This document shows, one piece after another, positions 1-5,910 of a DNA stretch of 6,588 nucleotides. This DNA comes from CAYGZM01 sp964354365 (GTDB lineage: Bacteria > Planctomycetota > Phycisphaerae > Sedimentisphaerales > Anaerobacaceae). The position numbers were made by a program, and so were the translations under genes. The notes beneath the pieces were generated by a model. That model was not told where the DNA came from, did not search any database, and worked only from the letters and a program-made list of their open reading frames with translations. Position 1 is the stretch's first letter. Each line of letters starts with the position of its first letter. Location of the stretch: assembly GCA_964354365.1 (NCBI GenBank), contig CAYGZM010000181.1, positions 1 to 6,588 on the forward strand. Direction: 5' to 3'.

Positions 1-75
1 TTTTGCACACAGCTCTTGCGAAATCGGGCTTTTTGATAGCGCCAGTGGGGAGTGTTCGAGTCCTGTATCGCCCAT
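1..75 (-). CDS. Partial small ORF beginning MGDTGLEH (possible integrase-tail-like peptide), runs off the left edge
   Basis: The minus strand has an ATG at 75-73 preceded by AAGGAG with a 6-base spacer. The frame then stays open for 25 codons to the window edge and starts MGDTGLEHSPLALSKSP. From memory, peptides of the 'GDTGLEH/P' type occur in or at the ends of planctomycete tyrosine recombinases and as small hypothetical proteins beside them. The same DNA read on the plus strand (TTCGAGTCC then ATCGCCCA) resembles a tRNA T-loop and acceptor end, which is the usual origin of GDTGLEP-type translations at integration sites. No integrase catalytic residues are visible in the part present, so the function is not assigned. 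It lies 46 bases beyond the end of the dockerin remnant, in the same direction. The ribosome binding site makes expression plausible. Confidence 0.45.
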   Translation of the reverse strand, partial: MGDTGLEHSPLALSKSPISQELCAK

Positions 76-81
76 TTCGCT

Positions 82-87
82 CTCCTT
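82..87 (-). promoter_or_regulatory. Ribosome binding site for the MGDTGLEH ORF
   Basis: The minus strand reads AAGGAG, then 6 bases, then ATG at 75. It is one of the best Shine-Dalgarno sites in the window and is the main reason to take this short edge ORF seriously. Confidence 0.5.
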
Positions 88-121
88 CCCGAGTCGAGGC
101 GGTATGATGGGAGGATAGCGG

Positions 122-298
122 TCATTGATTTCCATCTTCCAGCCAATAGGCGGCCAATGCAGCCAGGTCTCTGCAATCCACTATGCCATCGCCATCGGGC
201 GGTGGAGCAATGTCATCCGACGGTTCGTTTTGCCGCCAGTGCTGAGCAAGTGCTCAGAAATCCTTGAAGTTCACTACGCCACTACAGTCGAAGTCCCC
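122..298 (-). other. Tandem dockerin-like calcium-binding repeats spanning the in-frame TGA
   Basis: The first 12-residue loop is D-F-D-C-S-G-V-V-N-F-K-D, with calcium-ligand type residues at positions 1, 3, 5, 9 and 12. The second loop ends P-D-G-D-G-I-V-D-C-R-D, with acidic residues at positions 3, 5, 9 and 12. Each loop is followed by a helix of the type L-A-x-x-W. The TGA at 256-254 occupies exactly one residue of the first helix (DF-stop-ALAQHW), so the domain reads through with no length change. Type I dockerins bind cohesins in clostridia. In planctomycetes, where dockerin-like tails are common, the partner is generally unclear. Confidence 0.75.
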
Positions 299-616
299 GT
301 GCAGGCCAACAAAATCGATACCCCAAACATTCCCCCAGACGGCAGAGTAATCTCTGGAGATGCCGGCACTTACCTCCTGGCTGTGGAAACCATACCCTCT
401 CACTGCCGCATCCACCGTGTAGGTATTGGATTGGAGGCAGTCAAAGGCGTATATTCCTTTGCTGTCAGTCTCCGTGTTGGCGACAATCCGGCCATCTGTT
501 TCTGCGCAGACGGTCGCACCGGCGATGGGATCACAGTTGGTATCAAGGACGCGTCCGCTGATCATCTCGCCATCACCGGCGCCTGTGACGTGGATGTTGT
601 AAATAAATCCTGTCAC
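122..616 (-). pseudogene. Remnant of a secreted protein: carboxypeptidase-regulatory-like domain plus dockerin, interrupted by TGA
   Basis: From a possible GTG at 616 the frame gives 120 residues to a TGA at 256-254. Continuing in the same frame gives 43 more residues to TGA at 124-122. Residues about 18-103 (ISGRVLDTNCDPIAGATV, then YAFDCLQSNTYTVDA) match a carboxypeptidase-regulatory-like / Cna-B-like beta-sandwich. From residue 107 comes a dockerin-like loop, GDFDCSGVVNFKDF; after the TGA follow ALAQHW and a second loop, PDGDGIVDCRDL, ending AAYWLE. Such modules sit at the C-termini of large secreted planctomycete proteins. Here there is no signal peptide or catalytic domain, and no ribosome binding site before the GTG, which lies 11 bases after the ATP-grasp stop. 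The same frame is open upstream to position 682, overlapping the ATP-grasp 3' end. I read it as a decayed C-terminal fragment. A short expressed protein ending at the first TGA cannot be excluded. Confidence 0.7.
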
Positions 617-627
617 AGCGGTATATG

Positions 628-1656
628 CTACAGCCAGACCTCGGCGTCGTAGCGGAGCATAATCAGCTTGTCCTTGAAGCCGTCAAAACGGATGACCGGC
701 CTTTTGCCGAGCACTTCCTGTAAAATCCACTTTGGGAAGTTCGCCCCCGCCTTGATTGACAGGGGGACGCCGCCGCCAAATCGCGGATTTATCTCGATGA
801 ATTTGACCTTGTCGTCGCGTGTAAGGAACAACTGCAGGGTTATAACGCCGGGCCCAGCCCCAAGCGCCTCGACCAGCCGAGCGGCCTGGCTCATAATATG
901 GGCATTCTTGACAACCTGCCCCTTACTTACTTCGCCCGCCCGCACCTCGATCCGTCTGCGCGGAACAACGCAGCGGATCTTCATGCCGAAGTCCACATAC
1001 GCATCACAGGTATGTTCGCTGCCTTCGATATATTCCTGGCAGATGACGTTTGGTATCTTCTTCGCATAGAGCTGCAGCTCGCTGCGATTTCTCACCACAG
1101 CGTTGCCTCTGCTGGCATACCCATCCCACGGCTTGAGGAAGCGGGGCCAGCCCAGCCTCCTGTCGGACAAGGCCGAACGAACGCTCATAGTGACGGGACT
1201 ATCAAAGCCTTTTTTGAGCAGGAAACGATAGGTCTTTCTCTTGTCCTGGCAGAGATCGACAACGTCAGGCTTCGAGACGAGGACACGGCAGCCCAATGCC
1301 GAGAACTTAGGCTCGTTTTGGGCCAGAAGCTTCAGGTCCAAATCAACGGTCGGAACCAGCAGCCTTACCCCGTGACGCTCAACGATCGAGAGCAGATGCC
1401 TGACATAGCCCGGATGGGTCGTCGGCTTGACCAGAACGCCCATATCGCACAACTGCAGGGCCGGACTCAGCTCCCTCGTATCCGTACCGAGAAACGAAAC
1501 GCTCAGCCGCAGTTGCCGCGCAGCCTCACGAAAGCTGTTGAGCAGCGAAACGCGTCTGCCAATGCACGTAAACAGAACGCCAAAGCTGTTGGCCCGCTTT
1601 GCCAAGCGAGACTCACCACACCTGCAGTGGCGTGCCGCCGATTGCGATTTCGTCAT
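628..1656 (-). CDS. ATP-grasp ligase, carbamoyl-phosphate-synthase-like family
   Basis: This is a predicted 342-residue cytoplasmic ATP-dependent carboxylate-amine/thiol ligase of unknown substrate. Residues about 25-130 form the pre-ATP-grasp domain (GVLFTCIGRRVSLL, then LLVPTVDLDLKLLA). The ATP-grasp core follows: DKRKTYRFLLKKG at 138-150, the nucleotide-binding strand PRFLKPWDGYASRGN at 171-185, CQEYIEGSEHTCD at 206-218, and the metal-binding FIEINPRFGGG at 286-296 with E288 and N290. The C-terminus is complete (LIMLRYDAEVWL, TAG stop). I chose ATG 1656 because AGGAG lies 5 bases upstream. A GTG at 1722 would extend the frame but falls inside the promoter spacer, and ATG 1674 has no ribosome site. 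Relatives of this family turn up in surface-polysaccharide and nucleotide-sugar clusters, and this gene is divergent from such an operon. A role in attaching an amino acid to a sugar is inference only. Confidence 0.85.
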   Translation of the reverse strand: MTKSQSAARHCRCGESRLAKRANSFGVLFTCIGRRVSLLNSFREAARQLRLSVSFLGTDTRELSPALQLCDMGVLVKPTTHPGYVRHLLSIVERHGVRLLVPTVDLDLKLLAQNEPKFSALGCRVLVSKPDVVDLCQDKRKTYRFLLKKGFDSPVTMSVRSALSDRRLGWPRFLKPWDGYASRGNAVVRNRSELQLYAKKIPNVICQEYIEGSEHTCDAYVDFGMKIRCVVPRRRIEVRAGEVSKGQVVKNAHIMSQAARLVEALGAGPGVITLQLFLTRDDKVKFIEINPRFGGGVPLSIKAGANFPKWILQEVLGKRPVIRFDGFKDKLIMLRYDAEVWL

Positions 1657-1661
1657 TTTTG

Positions 1662-1666
1662 CTCCT
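1662..1666 (-). promoter_or_regulatory. Ribosome binding site that decides the ATP-grasp start
   Basis: The minus strand reads AGGAG, CAAAA, ATG, placing the start at 1656. Neither of the longer in-frame alternatives (ATG 1674, GTG 1722) has a purine-rich site at a suitable distance. Confidence 0.75.
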
Positions 1667-1704
1667 GATTTCATCTTCGCCACAGCACTACAAAAACCTC
1701 TGGT

Positions 1705-1733
1705 ATAGTAAGCTGCACGCACCCAATTGTCAA
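1705..1733 (-). promoter_or_regulatory. Sigma70-type promoter for the ATP-grasp gene
   Basis: On the minus strand a perfect -35 box TTGACA (1733-1728) is followed after 17 bases by TACTAT (1710-1705), matching 4 of 6 consensus -10 bases. Transcription would begin near 1698, leaving a leader of about 40 bases before the ATG at 1656. Confidence 0.65.
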
Positions 1734-1780
1734 GGGAAAATAGTCGTCTGTCCGATGGTATTCTTTTGACAATTCGGCTG
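1720..1780. repeat. Inverted repeat formed by two divergent -35 regions
   Basis: CCCAATTGTCAA at 1722-1733 and TTGACAATTCGG at 1766-1777 are inverted copies, matching at 11 of 12 positions, separated by 32 bases and centred near 1749.5. Each arm contains the -35 hexamer of one of the two divergent promoters plus a shared AATT extension. The arrangement could be a regulator binding pair or a coincidence of two strong -35 boxes. Confidence 0.55.
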
Positions 1781-1794
1781 TCCGGCTCTAAATT
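1766..1794 (+). promoter_or_regulatory. Sigma70-type promoter for the aminotransferase-NusG-ugd-epimerase operon
   Basis: A perfect -35 box TTGACA (1766-1771) is followed after 17 bases by TAAATT (1789-1794), matching 4 of 6 consensus bases. Transcription would start near 1801, giving a leader of about 37 bases before the ATG at 1838. No other good promoter is seen before 5866, so the four genes are probably co-transcribed. Confidence 0.65.
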
Positions 1795-1837
1795 ACTTTG
1801 TTTAGCCCAGCCTCAGCAGGGTTTGTGAAAGGTCCTG

Positions 1838-2944
1838 ATGCAGATTCCACTTCTGGATTTGAAGGCGCAGTACAACACGTGCAGAGACCAGATCATGCAG
1901 GCGATAGCCGAGGTCTGCGAAAGTCAGGCCTTTGCCCTCGGACCGGCCGTCTCGGCGTTTGAAAAAGAGATTGCCGCCTACTGCGGCTGCAAGCACGCGA
2001 TAGGCGTTTCAAGCGGAACCGATGCGCTGCTTGTCAGCCTGATGGCGCTGGGTGTCGGGCCGGGCGACGAAGTCATAACCTCCCCCTTCACGTTCTTCGC
2101 CACCGCCGGCTGCATCGCCAGGCTCGGCGCAAAGCCCGTCTTCGTCGATGTGGACCCCGACTCCTACAATATCGACCCAGCTGCCATCCGGCGGAAAATC
2201 AATAAGAGAACAAAAGCTATTCTGCCGGTGCACTTGTTCGGGCAGATGGCCCAAATGAAGCCTATAATGGAGATGGCCCGACGCCGGAACATAGGGGTCA
2301 TCGAAGACGCCGCCCAGGCGATAGGCGCCGCCCAGGATGGCGCGAAGGCCGGCGGCTTCGGCGACTACGGATGTTTCTCGTTCTATCCGACCAAAAACCT
2401 CAGCGCATTCGGCGATGGCGGCCTGGTAGTCACCAACGGCGACGAAATGGCCGAGAAAGTCACGATTCTGCGAAACCACGGCCAGAAGCCCACGTATTTC
2501 TACAGGGTGATCGGCGGCAACTTCCGCCTCGACAGCATTCAGGCTGCGGTGCTGAGCGTTAAGCTCAGATACCTCGATCCCTGGAATGAGAAACGCAGGC
2601 GGCACGCCGCCCTGTACGATAGAATCCTCGCTGATTCGCCGGTCAAGCCGCCCAGGATCGAGTCAAACAACTTCTCCATTTACCACCAGTACACGATCAC
2701 TGCCCCCCATAGAGACCGGCTGCAGAAATTCCTGGCCGAGAACAACATCAGCTCCGCAATATTCTATCCAAAGCCGCTGCACCTGCAGGACTGCTTTAGA
2801 GACCTCGGCTACAAGGAAGGCGACCTGCCCGTAGCCGAGAAGCTCTGCGATGAAGTCCTGTCGCTGCCCATTTACCCCGAGCTGACGCCGGAACAGATTG
2901 AATACGTCGGCAAAACGATACTCAAGTTTTACGCATCTGATTGA
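1838..2944 (+). CDS. DegT/DnrJ/EryC1/StrS (WbpE-like) PLP-dependent sugar aminotransferase
   Basis: This 368-residue cytoplasmic enzyme of fold-type I PLP aminotransferases moves an amino group, usually from glutamate, onto a keto sugar nucleotide. The start MQIPLLDLKAQY is typical of the family and is preceded by GAAAGG 5 bases upstream. Visible active-site features are GVSSGTDA at 56-63 (phosphate binding), EDAAQAIGA at 156-164 with D157 contacting the pyridine nitrogen and Q160, and SFYPTKNLSAFGDGG at 181-195 with K186 as the Schiff-base lysine. NFRLDSIQAAVL at 228-239 and the tail IYHQYTITAPHRDRL at 281-295 resemble the subfamily making 3-amino-3-deoxy uronates (WbpE/WlbC). It is the first gene of the operon and lies 19 bases before the NusG-like gene. 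The exact substrate cannot be fixed, because no partner oxidoreductase or acetyltransferase is in the window. Confidence 0.93.
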   Translation: MQIPLLDLKAQYNTCRDQIMQAIAEVCESQAFALGPAVSAFEKEIAAYCGCKHAIGVSSGTDALLVSLMALGVGPGDEVITSPFTFFATAGCIARLGAKPVFVDVDPDSYNIDPAAIRRKINKRTKAILPVHLFGQMAQMKPIMEMARRRNIGVIEDAAQAIGAAQDGAKAGGFGDYGCFSFYPTKNLSAFGDGGLVVTNGDEMAEKVTILRNHGQKPTYFYRVIGGNFRLDSIQAAVLSVKLRYLDPWNEKRRRHAALYDRILADSPVKPPRIESNNFSIYHQYTITAPHRDRLQKFLAENNISSAIFYPKPLHLQDCFRDLGYKEGDLPVAEKLCDEVLSLPIYPELTPEQIEYVGKTILKFYASD

Positions 2945-2951
2945 CCAATGC

Positions 2952-2956
2952 AGGAG
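2952..2956 (+). promoter_or_regulatory. Ribosome binding site that decides the NusG-like start
   Basis: AGGAG is followed by 7 bases and then an in-frame TTG at 2964. The longer ATG alternative at 2898 would overlap the aminotransferase gene by 47 bases and has no comparable site. Confidence 0.6.
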
Positions 2957-2963
2957 AGCCGGT

Positions 2964-3518
2964 TTGCTCAAAACAAGTGAAAATCCACCGATAATTCCGC
3001 CAGGCGCTGAGTCGATTCGTGATTTCGTCGGGCGGTGGTGGGTCGCTCATACCAAAAGCAGAAATGAAAAGGCTTTGGCCCACGATTTGGTCCGGAGGAA
3101 CGTCAGCTACTTTCTGCCGATGACCTGGAAGGTTCGCCGCCAGACCGGCAGAACCCTCAGGTCGCTCCTGCCGCTCTTTGGCGGCTACCTCTTCTTCTGC
3201 GGCGATGAGAACCAGCGCGTTGAGCTGCTCCGAACAAACCGGGTGGCCGGTCTAATCGAGGTGAACGACCAGCAGACGCTGATCGACGAGCTTGTGCAGA
3301 TTGAGCGCGCCCTGCGAGCCGGCGCGCCGCTGACGCCGCACAGGTATATCAAGACCGGCCAACGATGCAGGATCATAGCCGGGCCTCTTGCCGATCTGAC
3401 AGGGATAGTCCTCAAAGTAAGAAATACCACCCGCCTGCTCCTGCAGATAGACATGCTCGGCCAGGCAGCCAGTGTCGAGATAGATCTCGATATGATAGAG
3501 CTGCTCGATGAACAATAG
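2964..3518 (+). CDS. NusG/RfaH-like specialised transcription elongation factor
   Basis: This predicted 184-residue protein has the two-domain NusG architecture. Residues about 25-115 form the NGN domain: RWWVAHTKSRNEKALAHDL at 24-42 is the hallmark opening, and LFGGYLFFCGDENQ at 71-84 matches the conserved 'P-x-F-P-G-Y-x-F' strand region. Residues about 130-180 form a KOW domain (GQRCRIIAGPLADLTGIVLK). NusG binds the RNA polymerase clamp helices. Paralogues inside polysaccharide operons (RfaH, UpxY, LoaP type) suppress pausing or termination in their own long operons. Its place among sugar genes and its divergent N-terminus argue for such a specialised paralogue over housekeeping NusG. The start is taken as TTG 2964; an ATG at 2898 would add 22 residues inside the upstream gene. 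Its TAG stop overlaps the ribosome site of the next gene. No ops-like element is seen in the operon leader. Confidence 0.85.
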   Translation: MLKTSENPPIIPPGAESIRDFVGRWWVAHTKSRNEKALAHDLVRRNVSYFLPMTWKVRRQTGRTLRSLLPLFGGYLFFCGDENQRVELLRTNRVAGLIEVNDQQTLIDELVQIERALRAGAPLTPHRYIKTGQRCRIIAGPLADLTGIVLKVRNTTRLLLQIDMLGQAASVEIDLDMIELLDEQ

Positions 3519-3529
3519 GAGACTGCAAG

Positions 3530-4828
3530 ATGAAGATTTGTGTTGTTGGAGTTGGCTACGTCGGATTGGTGACCGCAGCCTGCCTGGCTGAAGCCGGCAA
3601 CAATGTGGTCTGCGTTGATAAGGATGCGGACAGAATCGCCGGCTTGAAAAACGGAATCATACCCATTTACGAACCTGGGCTGGCTGAAATCGTCAGCCAC
3701 AACCAGCGCCTCAATCGGCTGTACTTCACGACCGATTTGAAACACGGCATCGAAAATTCGCTGGTCATTTTCCTTGCCGTCGGCACCCCCTCAGCCCCGG
3801 ACGGCTCGCCCGACCTGTCCGCAATTCTCTCGGTTGCGGGCCGGATCGCCGAAAACCTCACCGGCTACCGAATCATCGTAACAAAGAGCACCGTACCGGT
3901 CGGCACGCATCAGCGGATTACGGACATCATAAGATCGAAAACCCAAACGCCCTTCGATTACGTCAGCAACCCCGAGTTCCTCAAGGAAGGCGCCGCTGTT
4001 GACGATTTTATGAGTCCCGACAGGATAATCATCGGAACGACCAACCCGGACGTCCGGCAGATAATGAAGCAATTGTACGATCCGTTTATGCGAAAAAGCC
4101 GGCGCGTGCTGTATATGGACCCGGCGTCGGCGGAATTGACAAAGTACGCCGCGAATATGATGCTGGCGACAAGAATCTCCTTCATGAACGAAATCGCCGC
4201 ACTGTGCGAGAAGCTCGGCGCCGACGTCGAGCTGGTCAGACAGGGCCTCGGCAGCGACTCGCGAATCGGCTCGGCCTTTCTATTCCCGGGCGTCGGCTTC
4301 GGCGGCAGCTGCCTGCCAAAAGACATCCGCGCAATAGTCCACACCGGTTCACAGCACGGCGTGGAAATGAAGATCGCCAGGTCCGTTCAGCAAGTCAATA
4401 CGGACGCCCAGGAGAGATTCGCAAACCGCATAACGGATTATTTCAATGACCGTCGGGCCAAGACCACATTGGCCGTATGGGGATTGGCCTTCAAGGCCAA
4501 AACCGATGACGTCAGAGAGTCGCCGGCAGTGTACTGTATCCGCAGGCTCCTCGACTGCGGGATGAAGGTCAAGGCTTATGACCCTGAAGCGGCCTCGGCG
4601 GCAATGGCGGCCCTCGACGGCAAAATCCAAATCTTCTCAAACGGATACGATGCACTGGACGGCGCTGATGCCCTTGTAATCTTCACCGACTGGCAGGAAT
4701 TCCGCAATCCCGACTTCGAGGCCATTGCAGCAAGGCTCAAAAAACCTGTCATCTTTGACGGCAGGAACCTGTATGACCCGGAATTTGTCAAAAAGGCAGG
4801 TATCGAGTATCACAGTGTTGGAAGGTGA
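3530..4828 (+). CDS. ugd: UDP-glucose 6-dehydrogenase
   Basis: This 432-residue cytoplasmic enzyme oxidises UDP-glucose to UDP-glucuronate with two NAD+, supplying uronic acid donors. All three domains are present. The N-terminal Rossmann domain opens MKICVVGVGYVGLVTA with the GxGxxG at 7-12, followed by IYEPGL at 46-51 and VGTPSAPDGSPDL at 84-96. The central dimerisation region includes SNPEFLKEG at 146-154 and LTKYAANMMLATRISFMNEIA at 203-223, with the conserved K205. The catalytic thiol is C261 in GFGGSCLPKD. The C-terminal domain carries WGLAFKAKTDDVRESPA at 317-333 and the terminal region GRNLYDP. Its length is normal for the bacterial UGD family. AGGAG at 3517-3521, 8 bases before the ATG, overlaps the stop of the NusG-like gene, suggesting coupled translation. 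Its product is the expected substrate of the epimerase encoded next. Confidence 0.97.
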   Translation: MKICVVGVGYVGLVTAACLAEAGNNVVCVDKDADRIAGLKNGIIPIYEPGLAEIVSHNQRLNRLYFTTDLKHGIENSLVIFLAVGTPSAPDGSPDLSAILSVAGRIAENLTGYRIIVTKSTVPVGTHQRITDIIRSKTQTPFDYVSNPEFLKEGAAVDDFMSPDRIIIGTTNPDVRQIMKQLYDPFMRKSRRVLYMDPASAELTKYAANMMLATRISFMNEIAALCEKLGADVELVRQGLGSDSRIGSAFLFPGVGFGGSCLPKDIRAIVHTGSQHGVEMKIARSVQQVNTDAQERFANRITDYFNDRRAKTTLAVWGLAFKAKTDDVRESPAVYCIRRLLDCGMKVKAYDPEAASAAMAALDGKIQIFSNGYDALDGADALVIFTDWQEFRNPDFEAIAARLKKPVIFDGRNLYDPEFVKKAGIEYHSVGR

Positions 4829-4868
4829 GCCTGCCCGTCACACGTAGGACATCCGCCGGAGACGCAAT

Positions 4869-5825
4869 ATGAAAATATTGATAACAGGCGCCGCAGGGTT
4901 CATCGGCTCGCATTTGGCCGAGCGGCTTCTCGCCGATGGGCACACGGTAATCGCAGTTGACAACTTCGACGACTTCTATGACCCTCGGATCAAACGCAGA
5001 AATATCAGCCGTTGCATCGACCGCGAGAACTTCCGCCTCGTCGAGGCGGATATTCGCGACGCTGACGCTATGGGAAAGGCCGTCGCTGACGGTGTCGAAG
5101 TAATCGCCCATCTGGCCGCCAAGGCCGGCGTCCGCCCGTCAATTGCCCAGCCGCTGCTTTACGCCGACGTAAACGTCAACGGCACAATGGTACTGCTCGA
5201 GGCCGCCACAAAGCACAACATCAAGAAATTCATTTTCGCATCGAGCTCAAGCATCTATGGCAACAACAAGAAAGTCCCCTTCTCGGAGGACGACAACGTC
5301 GATTTTCCCATCTCTCCTTATGCCGCCACCAAGAAGGCCGGCGAGCTCATCTGCCACACATACCATCATCTGCACGCCATAGATATAACCTGCCTGCGTT
5401 TCTTCACTGTCTATGGGCCCCGCCAAAGACCAGACCTGGCCATTCATAAATTCGCTCGCCTCATCAAACAGGGCAAGCCCATCCCCATCTACGGCGACGG
5501 CACAATGATGCGCGACTTCACCTATATTGATGACATAATTGACGGCGTTGTCGCTGCAATCGCAAAATGCGCCGGCTTCAACATCTACAACCTCGGCGAG
5601 TCACGACCGATAACAGTCAATGACTTGGTCCGCAAAATTGAAGAGGCCCTCGGCAAGAAGGCCGTCAGAGAATTCCTTCCCGCTCAACCGGGCGACGTCG
5701 AGCGCACCTACGCCGACGTAACCAAGGCCGTCGAGCAGCTTGGATACAACCCCCGGACGACTATCGAAGCCGGACTGGCGAAATTCGTCGAATGGTTCAG
5801 GCAGGATAGTCGCAAGGCCCGCTGA
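4869..5825 (+). CDS. Extended SDR sugar-nucleotide epimerase, probable UDP-glucuronate 4-epimerase
   Basis: This 318-residue cytoplasmic NAD-dependent enzyme probably interconverts UDP-glucuronate and UDP-galacturonate. The Rossmann motif TGAAGFIGSHLAERL at 6-20 gives the GxxGxxG (G7, G10, G13). The catalytic elements are the serine run ASSSSIYG at 124-131 and the Y-x-x-x-K pair Y151/K155 in SPYAATKKAGE. RFFTVYGPRQRPDLA at 177-191 and the C-terminal QPGDVERTYADVTKA at 273-287 are typical of the UDP-glucuronate epimerase (CapI/GAE-like) branch, and AKAGVRPS at 84-91 fits it too. The gene directly follows ugd, which makes its expected substrate. GGAG lies 7 bases before the ATG. Other possibilities in the same superfamily are UDP-glucose 4-epimerase or a UDP-glucuronate decarboxylase; the motifs and the neighbour favour the 4-epimerase. 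Confidence 0.9.
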   Translation: MKILITGAAGFIGSHLAERLLADGHTVIAVDNFDDFYDPRIKRRNISRCIDRENFRLVEADIRDADAMGKAVADGVEVIAHLAAKAGVRPSIAQPLLYADVNVNGTMVLLEAATKHNIKKFIFASSSSIYGNNKKVPFSEDDNVDFPISPYAATKKAGELICHTYHHLHAIDITCLRFFTVYGPRQRPDLAIHKFARLIKQGKPIPIYGDGTMMRDFTYIDDIIDGVVAAIAKCAGFNIYNLGESRPITVNDLVRKIEEALGKKAVREFLPAQPGDVERTYADVTKAVEQLGYNPRTTIEAGLAKFVEWFRQDSRKAR

Positions 5826-5839
5826 AGCCGCCTGTTTTT
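5816..5839 (+). terminator. Possible weak intrinsic terminator after the epimerase
   Basis: GGC (5816-5818) can pair with GCC (5830-5832) and an inner GC-TGAA-GC closes the loop, followed at once by TG and five T residues (5835-5839). The stem is short and has an internal loop, so it would be a weak terminator. It overlaps the stop codon of the epimerase and comes before a new promoter, which fits an operon end. Confidence 0.3.
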
Positions 5840-5862
5840 CCCAACAACCGCCCCGCCGAATC

Positions 5863-5871
5863 TGCTATAAT
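5863..5871 (+). promoter_or_regulatory. Extended -10 promoter for the protease gene
   Basis: TGCTATAAT is a perfect extended -10 (TGn plus TATAAT). At 17 bases upstream the -35 position reads AACAAC, a poor match, which is acceptable with an extended -10. Transcription would begin near 5878, about 240 bases before the likely ATG at 6118. Confidence 0.6.
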
Positions 5872-5910
5872 AGTGGATATTGGTCACTGAAACTTACAAA
5901 CGGGTGGACG

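Noticed and set aside
1..76. Possible plus-strand tRNA gene ending in TTCGAGTCC...ATCGCCCA
   Set aside because: The T-stem does not pair, no matching 5' acceptor strand (GGGCGAT) lies at the right distance within the window, and no anticodon arm is seen. It may be a tRNA-derived relic only.
125..652. 175-codon plus-strand open frame at the left edge
   Set aside because: The minus strand over the same bases encodes recognisable regulatory-like and dockerin domains; the plus-strand peptide shows no family features.
898..1668. 256-codon plus-strand open frame opposite the ATP-grasp gene
   Set aside because: Its translation has no domain character and it lies wholly antisense to a gene with clear ATP-grasp motifs; it is a GC-rich shadow frame.
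2009..2605. 198-codon minus-strand open frame inside the aminotransferase gene
   Set aside because: It is antisense to the conserved PLP-binding core and has no recognisable motif or ribosome site worth trusting.
5032..5050. Perfect 19-base palindrome (CCGCCTCG-T-CGAGGCGG core) in the epimerase gene
   Set aside because: It lies in ordinary coding sequence (RLVEADI) with normal codons; a GC-rich chance palindrome is the simplest reading, with no second copy seen in the window.
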